Shown: positions 44,556-52,622 of the stretch, one piece after another
How positions within the stretch are numbered: the first letter of the stretch is position 1
How the letters are laid out: every line of letters begins with the position of its first letter
Origin: CAXBBB01 sp963815505
GTDB taxonomy: Bacteria; Bacteroidota; Rhodothermia; Rhodothermales; BA12
Assembly: GCA_963815505.1 (NCBI GenBank)
Contig: CAWFGU010000013.1
Location: 14,634 to 78,633, forward strand
Direction of reading: 5' to 3'
Length of the DNA: 64,000 bases
Notes under the pieces: model-generated
The model's input: only the letters and a program-made list of their open reading frames with translations
The model's database searches: none
What the model was told of the DNA's origin: nothing
Made by a program: the position numbers and the translations under genes

Positions 44556-45326
44556 ATGGCTCCACTCGACCGACTCCGGCACACCCTCCACACGCTCCGC
44601 GAGCGCAACGACCTGTTTCTGCTCCTCGCCGTCGCGGCGCTGATGACGGGCGGATGGGCCTTCGCCGAACTCGCCGACTGGGTGGGCGACGGCGACGCCC
44701 GCACGGCGGACGCGGCGATTCTGCTCTTCTTCCGTAACGCATCCGACCTCGCCGACCCCATCGGCGGCGCGGCCGTCGAAGAGGCCATGCGCGACCTGAC
44801 AGCCATGGGCAGCGTGTTCGTGACGACGCTCCTCAGCGTCACCGCCGTGAGTTACTTCCTGCTCGACCAGCGCCCGCGCGCGGCTCTGCTACTCGCATCG
44901 ATCATCGTGCTGGGCGTAGGCGTCGTGTTCGCGCTCAAGTTCGGTATCCACAGACCGCGTCCCGATCTGGTGCCGCACGCGATGAACGCGCTCTCTCCGA
45001 GTTTCCCATCGGGCCACGCGGCGACGGCGACCGTTGTCTACCTCACGATAGGCTCGCTGGCGGCGCGGTCCATGCCGCGCAGGCGCGTCAAAGTGTTCGT
45101 GCTGGGCGTCGCCGTTTTCCTGACGATCGGCGTCGGCATTAGCCGCGTCTACCTGGGCGTCCATTGGCCGACGGACGTGCTGGCAGGCTGGACGATTGGT
45201 TCGGTGTGGGCGCTGGGCGGATGGCTCGTCGAGCGCGGGTTCCAGCGGCGCGGATGGGTCGAGCGCAACCGCGTCGGCGACGATGTCGAGCCCAAACCCG
45301 AACGCCGAGCAGGCGCCGTCGACTAG
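44556..45326 (+). CDS. PAP2-family membrane phosphatase
   Basis: A 256-residue membrane phosphatase of the PAP2 superfamily. The three signature motifs are present: KFGIHRPRPDL (K..R.RP), PSFPSGHAATATVVYL (PSGH) and SRVYLGVHWPTDVLAGW (SR...H..D). Such enzymes dephosphorylate lipid phosphates, undecaprenyl pyrophosphate or related substrates at the outer face of the inner membrane. Start ATG 44556 was chosen; GTG 44544 is an alternative. It follows the lipoprotein gene by 87 bases and precedes a GreA-like gene. Confidence 0.9.
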   Translation: MAPLDRLRHTLHTLRERNDLFLLLAVAALMTGGWAFAELADWVGDGDARTADAAILLFFRNASDLADPIGGAAVEEAMRDLTAMGSVFVTTLLSVTAVSYFLLDQRPRAALLLASIIVLGVGVVFALKFGIHRPRPDLVPHAMNALSPSFPSGHAATATVVYLTIGSLAARSMPRRRVKVFVLGVAVFLTIGVGISRVYLGVHWPTDVLAGWTIGSVWALGGWLVERGFQRRGWVERNRVGDDVEPKPERRAGAVD

Positions 45327-45394
45327 CGTCGGCCGATCTTCGCCTGACGCTCGGGCGTAGAGTGACTCCCCTTTGCCCATCTTCTACCTCACCC

Positions 45395-45901
45395 ATGAGC
45401 CGCGCTTTTCTCAAAGACGACGCCGTCGAAGACCCCGTCCTCGTCACCCCGCGCGCGCCGCTGCCCGCCGGTCAGATCAACTACGTCACGCCGCGCGGGC
45501 TGAGTTTGCTCGAAGAGGAGCGGTCGACCTTGGAATCCGAGCGCGAAACCCTGCGCGCACTCCCCGCCGACAGCAACGAGCGCAAACGCGGGCTGACGCG
45601 CGTCGTCGGTACGCTCAAACTGCTCACCGAACGCGTCGCCTCGGCCCGCGTCGTCGACCCGGCCGCGCAGCCCCAAGACGAGGTTCGCTTCGGCGCAACC
45701 GTCCGACTGACGGCGGATCGGCAACCGCCGCGCACGTTCACCATCGTCGGCGTCGACGAGGCCGAGCCGGTCAGAGGCCGTGTCCCCTTCACCGCGCCCG
45801 TCGCCCGCACGATCAGCGGCAAGCACGTCGGCGACAGCGTGAAACTGCCCGGGCCGCGTCCCGACACGGATTGGACCGTCGCCGAAATCAGGTACGAGTA
45901 A
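45395..45901 (+). CDS. GreA/GreB-like transcription elongation factor family protein
   Basis: A 168-residue protein. The N-terminal coiled region (YVTPRGLSLLEEERSTLESE, later RGLTRVVGTLKLLTERVASA) is followed by the FKBP-like C-terminal domain of Gre factors: EVRFGATVRLTADRQPPRTFTIVGVDEAEP, then the end ...HVGDSVKLPGPRPDTDWTVAEI. The first part matches the GreA beginning YVTPEG. It may bind the RNA polymerase secondary channel; whether it stimulates cleavage or acts like Rnk/GreA paralogues is open. Start ATG 45395; a frame extending further upstream is in the PAP2 gene and was excluded. Confidence 0.85.
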   Translation: MSRAFLKDDAVEDPVLVTPRAPLPAGQINYVTPRGLSLLEEERSTLESERETLRALPADSNERKRGLTRVVGTLKLLTERVASARVVDPAAQPQDEVRFGATVRLTADRQPPRTFTIVGVDEAEPVRGRVPFTAPVARTISGKHVGDSVKLPGPRPDTDWTVAEIRYE

Positions 45902-45950
45902 TATCTGCTTCGCCCCTCGAGAACACGCCACGATCAAACCGGTTTTTATG

Positions 45951-46165
45951 AAGGCAGCACGAAAGCGGGTGAGCCATTCAGAGGGATCGGTGACCTTCTC
46001 CGAAGCGCGCATAGGGCACGAAAAAGAGTGGGCAAGCCTGTCCGAAGCGCGGGCCGGACGAGTCGAAACGCGGGCGAGCGGCTCCGAAGGGTGAGCGACA
46101 CGCGTCCGAGTATGGGTGGAGGCATTCGAAGTGCGGGTGAGGCACGTCGAAGTATGGGTTAAGCG
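45951..46165 (+). repeat. Degenerate 21-bp tandem repeat, about 10 units
   Basis: Between the GreA-like and HtrA-like genes lies a run of about ten imperfect 21-base units with the approximate consensus CGAAGYRYGGGTGAGGCACG. Units begin near 45971, 46011, 46042, 46063, 46085, 46106, 46127 and 46148. The 21-base period corresponds to seven codons; in one frame it reads heptads such as FSEARIG, SEARAGR, and in the next frame FEVRVRH, VEVWVKR, with a stop (46092-46094) and frame change in the middle. It may be the remains of a heptad-repeat ORF or a selfish repeat tract. The rest of the ~330-base interval holds nothing else recognisable. Confidence 0.7.
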
Positions 46166-46229
46166 ACTTCGCGGAGCGGCTCGGCCCTTTCGTGATGCGG
46201 ATGCTGCACCTGCTACGGGAGATAGCCTC

Positions 46230-47366
46230 TCACCGCTGTGCTCGACCGATACGCATCGTCAGTTGCTCCATCCGTCCGCCACGCTCCACGTCGAGCGTGA
46301 CCCGGTCGCCGGGACGGAAGTCGTAGATGCGGGCAACGTAGTCAGATGCGCTCGCAACCGACTCGCCTGAGATGCCGACGAGGATGTCGTAGGGCTCGAC
46401 GCCTGCTGCCGCTGCCGGGGACGACGGGTCGACAGAGCGGACGAATGCCCCCTGGGTGCGACTCGTCTCCAATGCGCGCGAGATGCGGGCGTCGAGGTCG
46501 ACCACGCCCAGACCGGTGTAGTAGCTGCGGTCGATCGACCCGCTGGCGACCAGTTCGTCGACGATGGCGCGCGCGCGAGCCGCAGGGACTGCGAAGCCGA
46601 TGCCGACGCTCCCGCCGCTGCGCGAGTAGATCGCCGTATTGACACCCATCACCTCGCCCAGAGCGTCGAGCAGCGGGCCGCCACTGTTGCCCTGATTGAT
46701 GGCGGCGTCGGTCTGGATCATGTCGCGGTAGAGGCGGCCTTGGCCCTGTGAGTCCAGGTCGCGCCGCGTCGCGCTGACGACGCCGACGGTTACGCTCGGC
46801 TCGGTCGCCTCGAACAGGCCAAACGGGTTGCCCAGCGCAATCGCCCACTCGCCGACGACCGGCGCTCCGACCCGACTCCACTCGAGGTACGGCACGTCCC
46901 GACCCGCGTCGATGCGCACGACAGCCAAGTCGGTCGCCTGATCTGCTCCGACGAGGCTGGCAGGAAACGTCTCGCCATCGGGAAAGGAGACGGTGATCCG
47001 CGACGCGTTGCCGACAACGTGTTCGTTGGTCACCACCAGCCCGTCTGCCGACACGACGAAGCCGCTTCCGGTCTGCTGGACCTGCTGGCGGCGGTAGCGC
47101 TGCGGCGCGAACGAACCGAACCACGCATCGTAGCGCGGGTCGCGGACGGTACGCACTTCGAGCACGTTGATCGACACGACGGCAGGCCCGGCCCGGCGGA
47201 CCGCGCGCGTGATGGCCGTTTCGCGACCGTCGACGATCTCTTCGTTGGCCGCCGTCAGGCTCTGCGGATCGCCGGCCGTCTGCTGCGACTGTGCAGGCTG
47301 TCGGCATCCCACTAGCGTGGCAAACACGAGTGCGAGCAGGACGAAGCGGACGACCGATAAGGGCAT
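46230..47366 (-). CDS. HtrA/Deg-like periplasmic serine protease (lipoprotein)
   Basis: A 378-residue S1C protease. Signal peptide with lipobox (VLLALVFATLVGC). The catalytic triad is in VVTNEHVVGNASR (His), ATDLAVVRIDAG (Asp) and AAINQGNSGGPLLDALG (Ser). A single PDZ domain follows, with the ligand-binding strand GVEPYDILVGISGESVASASDY. A Deg protease of this size acts in envelope protein quality control. The start ATG 47366 was chosen because it gives the lipoprotein signal; upstream in-frame sequence was excluded. It converges on the GreA-like gene across the 21-bp repeat tract. Confidence 0.9.
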   Translation of the reverse strand: MPLSVVRFVLLALVFATLVGCRQPAQSQQTAGDPQSLTAANEEIVDGRETAITRAVRRAGPAVVSINVLEVRTVRDPRYDAWFGSFAPQRYRRQQVQQTGSGFVVSADGLVVTNEHVVGNASRITVSFPDGETFPASLVGADQATDLAVVRIDAGRDVPYLEWSRVGAPVVGEWAIALGNPFGLFEATEPSVTVGVVSATRRDLDSQGQGRLYRDMIQTDAAINQGNSGGPLLDALGEVMGVNTAIYSRSGGSVGIGFAVPAARARAIVDELVASGSIDRSYYTGLGVVDLDARISRALETSRTQGAFVRSVDPSSPAAAAGVEPYDILVGISGESVASASDYVARIYDFRPGDRVTLDVERGGRMEQLTMRIGRAQR

Positions 47367-47513
47367 GACTCGGGGAGGATTGAGGAGGGAGCGTAGAACG
47401 ATAGGCCACACAGCTAGGTCCGTCGCCGTTACGCTGACGGCACAGCGCGAACGCAACAGATCGCCCCGATCCTACATGTAACTAGCCTCAACTCACTCAC
47501 TACAACCTCTCTT

Positions 47514-47732
47514 ATGGCCAGCATCGCCAAAGTAATCGAAATCCTCGCCCAGGGCGACACCATCGAACAAGCCGTCGAGAACGCCGTCGCCGAAGCGTCG
47601 AAGAGCGTGCGCAACATCCGCCACGTCTACATCAACGAGCAGCAGGCGCACGTCAAAGACAACAAAGTCATCGGCTACCGCGTGAACTGCAAGGTCACGT
47701 TCGTCGTCGGCGACGACACGGACGCGGGCTGA
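47514..47732 (+). CDS. Dodecin family flavin-binding protein
   Basis: A 72-residue dodecin-like protein: SIAKVIEILAQGDTIEQAVENAVAEASKSVRNIRHVYI... GYRVNCKVTFVVGDD. The fold is one helix between beta strands, assembling as a dodecamer that stores flavins. The usual Trp36 position of flavin-binding dodecins is replaced by a Tyr/His context (HVYIN), so flavin binding may differ. It is a monocistronic gene with its own terminator, divergent from the HtrA-like gene. Confidence 0.85.
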   Translation: MASIAKVIEILAQGDTIEQAVENAVAEASKSVRNIRHVYINEQQAHVKDNKVIGYRVNCKVTFVVGDDTDAG

Positions 47733-47757
47733 TCCAGCTCCAGCGTAAAACCGCCAG

Positions 47758-47789
47758 CGGCGACGTGCTCTCGGGCGCGTCGCCGTTTT
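47758..47789 (+). terminator. Terminator after dodecin gene
   Basis: An 8-bp stem CGGCGACG / CGTCGCCG with a 12-base loop, followed by TTTT. It also lies just downstream of the convergent TauE gene and may work for both. Confidence 0.8.
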
Positions 47790-47798
47790 GCGTTCGGA

Positions 47799-48602
47799 TC
47801 ACGTCAGCAGCAGTCGCAATGCAACGAATGCTGCCAATGCGGCAAAGGCCCAGCGCAGGTATTGTGTGCTCGCTTTTTGCCCGACACGGACACCCAGTTT
47901 AGCAGCGAAAACGGCAGGGACACCCAGCGCCAGCGCGTGCCCGAACGCGACTGCGCCCATGGTCCCATTTGGACTCCCAAACGCCGTATCGACGGTGAAG
48001 GCGTAGGCCAGCACACCCGCTGCCGTCGTGACGAGTATAGTCGCGCTCGACGTGCCCAGCGCCAGCCGCAGCGGCAGCCGAGCGAGTCTGTTATAGGCGG
48101 GGACGAGCACGATGCCGCCGCCGATGCCTATGGCCGCCGACAGTGCGCCGCCGCCCAGGCCGATGGCCGGAAGCCAGCCCGTACGCACCTTGAGCCCGCG
48201 CGAGTCGTCGTCGCGGCCCGTCACCATGCGCACGACGACGATCAACAGCACGACCGCGAACACGCGCGAGAACACTTCGCGCGTGTACCAGTCGGCCGTC
48301 GTGACGTACTCCTTGACGAGCCACACGCTGACGATGCTGCACGCGCCCGTAATCAGCGCCGTCCTCCAGTCTACGGCCTCGCGCTTCGCCTGAAACCACG
48401 CGCTTGCCGCCGACGAGAGCCACGTGCACAGCAAACTCGTACCTGCGGTCAGCGGTACCAAGGCGTCATCCGGCACGCCGATCCAGCCGAAGTAGGTCAG
48501 CAGGACGGGCGCGAACACGATGCCGCCGCCAACGCCGAGCAGACCGGCCAAAAAACCGCCGACGGCCCCGGCCGCCAATAAGATGAGGAGCTCAGCGGTC
48601 AT
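47799..48602 (-). CDS. TauE/SafE-family sulfite exporter-like permease
   Basis: A 267-residue membrane protein with eight predicted helices in two similar halves. The first half starts LLAAGAVGGFLAGLLGVGGGIVFAPVLLTYFG, and the second AIGLGGGALSAAIGIGGGIVLVPAYNRLA, each with the GxGGG(I/F) motif that marks the family. Members export sulfite, sulfonates or organic anions. Its ATG overlaps the stop of the S41 protease gene (ATGA at 48599-48602), indicating translational coupling, and it is the last gene of the PRTase-tatC-S41-TauE operon. Confidence 0.9.
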   Translation of the reverse strand: MTAELLILLAAGAVGGFLAGLLGVGGGIVFAPVLLTYFGWIGVPDDALVPLTAGTSLLCTWLSSAASAWFQAKREAVDWRTALITGACSIVSVWLVKEYVTTADWYTREVFSRVFAVVLLIVVVRMVTGRDDDSRGLKVRTGWLPAIGLGGGALSAAIGIGGGIVLVPAYNRLARLPLRLALGTSSATILVTTAAGVLAYAFTVDTAFGSPNGTMGAVAFGHALALGVPAVFAAKLGVRVGQKASTQYLRWAFAALAAFVALRLLLT

Positions 48603-50302
48603 CTGCCCAGCGCCCGCGCGTACGCCGACGGATCGGCGAGCAGGTCGAGCGCCTGCCGCAAGTTGAGATCGGTGTCGACCGAAGGGCCGCGCGTGACGCC
48701 GTAGCGTGGGCGGATAGTCTGAACGAGGCGACGCTCGAGCGCGTCCGAGTGGCGGCCGAAGTCGCGCCGCTGATCGTCCGTGAGCGCACGCGCGACGCGG
48801 TCGGTCTCGCCCAGCGCATCCGAGTATCCAGCCGCCTCCAGGCGCGCGCGCAGATCCGAGAGCAGGTCTCCGGCGTCGGACTCGTAGGCGAAGCCTTCCG
48901 AATCGAGGAAGCTGCGGAAGTCGTCCAACAGGCCGCGCCGCCAGTCGCCCGTAAGGCTAGCGGTTCGCGTTTCGAAACGGTCGGCGTAGCGGAAGAACCA
49001 CGCGCCACGGAGCAGCGCGGACTCGAGCGCGCTGGGGTCCGGCTCGTCTCCGTCTAAGTCGGGTGTAACGCCGCTGCCTCCGGCGACGGGCCGCCCACTC
49101 GTCGTCGTGAAGCCAACCGCTTCGGCGACCGCGCTGCCCGATCCGCTGCGTCCGTAGTCGAGCCGCTGTACGACGCGTCCCGACGGCAACTCGTAGCGCC
49201 CGACCGTCAGCTTGAGCGCCGTGTTGTAGGGCAACCGTCGGACGACCTGTACCAGCCCTTTGCCAAACGTCTGATCGCCGACGATGACCGCGCGGTCCAG
49301 GTCTTGCAGCGCCCCCGACACGATTTCCGACGCCGACGCGCTCAGGCTGTCGACCAAGATCACGATGGGCACGTCGGGCGCGATGGGCGGCGCGGTCGTC
49401 CGATACGTCTCGGTCTTGGACGGATCGCGCATCCGGAGCGTCGTCACGTTGGTGCCTGTCGGCACGAACAAGCCGACGATCTCGACGGCCGCGCCAAGCA
49501 GTCCACCGCCGTTGCCTCGCAGGTCGATCACCAAACCGTCGAGCTCTCGCTGAGCCAAGCTCGTGATGGCGGATCGCATCTCCTGCCCTGCTCCATTGCC
49601 GAAGACCGTCAAGCGAACATAGCCCATTCCACGCGTCGTATCGGCCCCGACGAAGCCGCTGAACGGCACGCTGATCGGCGAGGGGTCCTCGCGCGTGAGC
49701 ACAAAGTCGACCGCCTCACTTTCCCCCGGACGCTCGACTGAGATGGCGACCGTCGTGCCCGGTTCTCCGGACAAAAGCGTAGCCGCCTCGGCCAGCGGTA
49801 GCTCGCGCACGTCTCGCCCAGCGATCCTCACCACGCGATCGCCGACGCGCAAGCCCTGCGCGTAGCCACCCGTCGACGTACCCTCGTCCGGCGGAGCGAC
49901 GACCAACTCGCCGCCTCTGCGCTCGAGCGTCACGCCAACCAGTCCATACGTGCTCCTGAGCAGCGCGCCCTGGGCCAGCGTCGCCTCATCGAGCAAAACG
50001 GTGTAGGGATCAAGTTCGCCCAGAAACGCCCCCAGTCCATCGCGTACGATGCGCTGCGGATCAAGCGGATCGGCGTATTCCTCGGTCAGCGTCGCGTAGG
50101 CCTCGCCGAAAATCTCCAAGTTCTTGCGCAGCAGAAAGAAGTCGTCGCCGCTCGCCCGCTGCGCCTGCATCGCCGGAGCGAACATCAGCGCGATTGCCAG
50201 CACCCACATCGTAGGGGCACTCCTGCCTCGCCCTGTTGACGCAGCAGCCGGGAGTGACGCACGCGTCGATCCAGAGGGAGTGAGCGGGGTATTCGCCGTC
50301 AT
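48599..50302 (-). CDS. S41 family C-terminal processing peptidase
   Basis: A 567-residue C-terminal-processing-type protease. Signal-like N-terminus (MWVLAIALMFAPAMQAQ), an N-terminal helical domain (NLEIFGEAYATLTEEYADP), a PDZ domain (GLVGVTLERRGGELVV... GLRVGDRVVRIAGRDV), and the S41 core: DGLVIDLRGNGGGLLGAAVEI, the Ser-Lys dyad in VDSLSASASEIVSGALQD...GDQTFGKGLVQ. It would act in the periplasm. Its ATG overlaps the tatC stop by four bases, and its stop overlaps the TauE start, so translation is coupled through the operon. Confidence 0.92.
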   Translation of the reverse strand: MTANTPLTPSGSTRASLPAAASTGRGRSAPTMWVLAIALMFAPAMQAQRASGDDFFLLRKNLEIFGEAYATLTEEYADPLDPQRIVRDGLGAFLGELDPYTVLLDEATLAQGALLRSTYGLVGVTLERRGGELVVAPPDEGTSTGGYAQGLRVGDRVVRIAGRDVRELPLAEAATLLSGEPGTTVAISVERPGESEAVDFVLTREDPSPISVPFSGFVGADTTRGMGYVRLTVFGNGAGQEMRSAITSLAQRELDGLVIDLRGNGGGLLGAAVEIVGLFVPTGTNVTTLRMRDPSKTETYRTTAPPIAPDVPIVILVDSLSASASEIVSGALQDLDRAVIVGDQTFGKGLVQVVRRLPYNTALKLTVGRYELPSGRVVQRLDYGRSGSGSAVAEAVGFTTTSGRPVAGGSGVTPDLDGDEPDPSALESALLRGAWFFRYADRFETRTASLTGDWRRGLLDDFRSFLDSEGFAYESDAGDLLSDLRARLEAAGYSDALGETDRVARALTDDQRRDFGRHSDALERRLVQTIRPRYGVTRGPSVDTDLNLRQALDLLADPSAYARALGR

Positions 50303-51187
50303 GCGGTTGCCTCTGCCTTAGCGGCTTTTGCGAGCGCGCGAGCGCGTTTGCGTTCGACGCGGGCAGCCAGTAGCGTAGCCACTTCGTAGAGACCGAAGAG
50401 GGGCAGCGCGACGATCAGTTGGGAAATCGGGTCGGGCGGCGTGATGATGGCGCCCAAGATCAGGATGATCACGATGGCGATTTTGCGCCCCTTGCGCAGC
50501 ATGTCAGACGTGAGGATGCCCGCTTTGGCGAGGAAGTAGATCACGACCGGAAGCTCGAACAGGATGCCGACTCCGAGCGACCACATCGCCACCATAGAAA
50601 AGTACTTGGTGATGTCGAACTCGTTGGCGATTTCGCTCGACAGTTCGAATGCGGCGAAGAACTGCAGCGACAGCGGCGTCACGATCAGGTAGCCGAACGC
50701 GATGCCCGCCATGAAGCACAGCGTCGCGCCCAGCGAGGCAAACCGCATCCCTTCGCGCTCGTCGGGGTAGAGCGCAGGCTCGACGAACTTCCACAGGTGG
50801 TAGATCAAAAACGGCGCGCCGATGATGACACCTGCCGTGATGACCGTCCCGGCCCACGCGAAAAATTGCCCCGTGATCGTCCGGTTGATCAGTTCGAACG
50901 CCGTCGTCTCCATCCCCAGCACACGGTACGTGATGAAGTCCGGACGACTCGGTCCAATCAGCAGCACGTCGACGATCCAGTCGGCGAAGAAGAAGCAGCA
51001 GCACGATGACGACCGCCATACTGCCCATGCCTTTGATGAGCCGCCAGCGCAGCTCCTCGAGGTGGTCGAGAAAGGGCATCTCGCCCGGATCCACGACCGG
51101 TGGCGGCCCAGACTGTCCATCGCCCGAGGCGAGGTTGCGAGGATCGGGTTTGCGGCCCGTCAGCACGCGGCGAAGCGACTTGACCAT
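50299..51187 (-). CDS. tatC: Sec-independent protein translocase TatC (one-base frameshift in the sequence)
   Basis: An inner-membrane TatC of about 295 residues when one extra base at 50995 is removed. The N-terminus carries the hallmark MPFLDHLEELRWRLIKG; the correction joins VVIVLL to FFFADWIVDVLLIGPSRP, the first helix-loop. Later conserved parts are ITAGVIIGAPFLIYHLWKFVEPALYPDERE, FGYLIVTPLSLQFF, and the last helices ending LIVALPLFGLYEVATLLA. The essential Glu of the third-loop region is present in ALYPDE. The length is 3n+1. TatC recognises twin-arginine signal peptides. The gene follows the PRTase gene by 8 bases and is the second of four in the operon. tatA/B are not in the window. 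Confidence 0.92.
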
Positions 51188-51195
51188 GGCGGTAG

Positions 51196-51792
51196 TTACT
51201 GACTGGGAGACGAGTCGCCGCCGCCGCGCAGGTTGAGGTCGAGCAGTGCGTCCACCCAAACGCCTTCGCTTTCGATGCGGCTGCGGCCATTCGACCACGT
51301 GAAGTGGAAGAGCGTCGTCAAACCGGCCACCTGGAAGCCGTCTGCGCGGAGCAGTGCTAGAGCGCGTGCGGCGCTTCGGCCCGAATTGAGGATGTCGTCG
51401 AGCAGGACCACAGGCTTACGGCGATCGAGCGGGCCTTCGACCAGACGCCGCCTGCCGTGCGGCTTGCGCTGCTCTCGGATGAGTCCGCCTTTGAACGACG
51501 GCTCGCCGGTATCGGCCAGCAGCGAGCATACCATCGCGTGCGCCCCAAAACCATAGCCGACGACCTGGTCGATGCCGCGTCCGCGCAGCCTATCGGCCAG
51601 GACGTATCCGACCTCGCGAAAACTCGGCCCGTCGAGCATCGGCATGCGCGTGTCGAGAAGCCAACCGATGGGCTGCCCGCGCGGATCGGTGATCAACTCG
51701 TCCTCGCGTCGCACCAGGGCTTGGTCGTAGAGCACGCGCCCGAGCTGCACCAGATCGGCGTAGGTCGTCGGGGTGAGGGCGTTCGCGTCCAT
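51196..51792 (-). CDS. Orotate phosphoribosyltransferase-like protein
   Basis: A 198-residue type I phosphoribosyltransferase. Its layout follows OPRTase: IGWLLDTRMPMLDGPSFREVGYVLADRL at the N-terminus, VVGYGFGAHAMVCSLL, the flexible-loop region LIREQRKPHGRRRLVEG, and the PRPP-binding loop VVLLDDILNSGRSAARAL (DD....SG). Whether it is the cell's main PyrE or a paralogue cannot be told from this window. Start ATG 51792; an upstream in-frame frame adds no similarity. It is the first gene of the tatC operon, 8 bases from tatC. Confidence 0.85.
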   Translation of the reverse strand: MDANALTPTTYADLVQLGRVLYDQALVRREDELITDPRGQPIGWLLDTRMPMLDGPSFREVGYVLADRLRGRGIDQVVGYGFGAHAMVCSLLADTGEPSFKGGLIREQRKPHGRRRLVEGPLDRRKPVVLLDDILNSGRSAARALALLRADGFQVAGLTTLFHFTWSNGRSRIESEGVWVDALLDLNLRGGGDSSPSQ

Positions 51793-51868
51793 GAGGTAGG
51801 GTAGTTCGCCGCTGTAGACAGAGACCCTGCGTACAAGAGCGGGGCCGACCGCGTTCCGCAACGACAAA

Positions 51869-51898
51869 AGCCGATGCCTCCGGGGAGAGACATCGGCT
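51869..51898 (-). terminator. Terminator after lipoprotein gene
   Basis: An 8-bp stem AGCCGATG / CATCGGCT with a 14-base loop; on the minus strand the stem is followed by TTTTG. It lies 22 bases after the stop of the lipoprotein gene ending at 51920. Confidence 0.72.
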
Positions 51899-51919
51899 AC
51901 GGGTCGGAGTTTGGGCCGC

Positions 51920-52438
51920 TTACTGCTTAACGAAGCGCGTGCCGACGTTGCCCTGGTAGAGCGGCGGATCGTTCGGGTTCTGCCGCGGGAAGAGGCCGTT
52001 CATGACGGCAGCGGGGATCTGCGCGGTAAACTCGCCATCGCCGTTGAATGAGTAGATCACTGGAGCTGGGACGGTAGCGCCGCTCGTCCCGAACGGAAGC
52101 TGGAGCGTGAGCGTGTTGATCTGCTCGTTGACCGAATAGGTAAACGAGGCGCCTGCCACGACGAGGTCGGTAGCTTCGGCGGCGCGGTAGTCCGCGCTGA
52201 GCGTGTAGGTGCCGTCCGCGTTGAAGCCGAGCGACAGGCTGTTGAGCACGCCAGTCGAGCCGATCAAGCCAGCCGTCAGGTCCATCTCGTTAGCGCCGTC
52301 GCTGTCGTTGACGATGCTATTGACGGTCCATGATCCGACAAAGCGGTCGTTATCGGATGTGCCTTCATCGTCGTTTGAATCGCAGCCGACGCCTACGAAC
52401 AGGGCGAGGACGATAGCGAGGGGGAAAAGCTTGCGCAT
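51920..52438 (-). CDS. Lipoprotein, lipocalin-like beta-barrel
   Basis: A 172-residue lipoprotein. Signal peptide MRKLFPLAIVLALFVGVGC with lipobox VGVGC, an acidic DSNDDEGTSDND linker, and a domain beginning RFVGSWTVNSIVND, which resembles lipocalin-like domains (WxL.S). The remaining strands (LSLGFNADGTYTLSADYRA, FTYSVNEQINTLTLQLPFG) fit a small beta-barrel. Start ATG 52438 gives the complete signal. It is on the same strand as the long beta-helix gene but has its own terminator; no operon link is clear. Confidence 0.8.
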   Translation of the reverse strand: MRKLFPLAIVLALFVGVGCDSNDDEGTSDNDRFVGSWTVNSIVNDSDGANEMDLTAGLIGSTGVLNSLSLGFNADGTYTLSADYRAAEATDLVVAGASFTYSVNEQINTLTLQLPFGTSGATVPAPVIYSFNGDGEFTAQIPAAVMNGLFPRQNPNDPPLYQGNVGTRFVKQ

Positions 52439-52565
52439 GGAGGGAATGTGAGAATGTTGAACAGGTGGGAGCCGCAGCGTGCGGCATAGCCTGTCTGTAC
52501 TGACAAACGGCTTTGTGGATCCGGAGAAGCGCTTTCCGCCAATGGGTCGCACTTCTGAAACGCAG

Positions 52566-52598
52566 CGAAGGCCACACCCCGATGGAGCGTGGCCTTCG
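52566..52598 (-). terminator. Terminator after beta-helix gene
   Basis: A 10-bp stem CGAAGGCCAC / GTGGCCTTCG around a 13-base loop, 25 bases after the gene stop at 52623. No strong T run follows, so the confidence is moderate. Confidence 0.6.
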
Positions 52599-52622
52599 AG
52601 CCGATCAGGACAATCGAGGGGT

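Noticed and set aside
45948..46094. 48-codon frame starting ATGAAGGCAGCACG inside the 21-base repeats
   Set aside because: No Shine-Dalgarno sequence, low-complexity heptad text and a mid-tract stop; better described as part of the repeat tract than as a gene.
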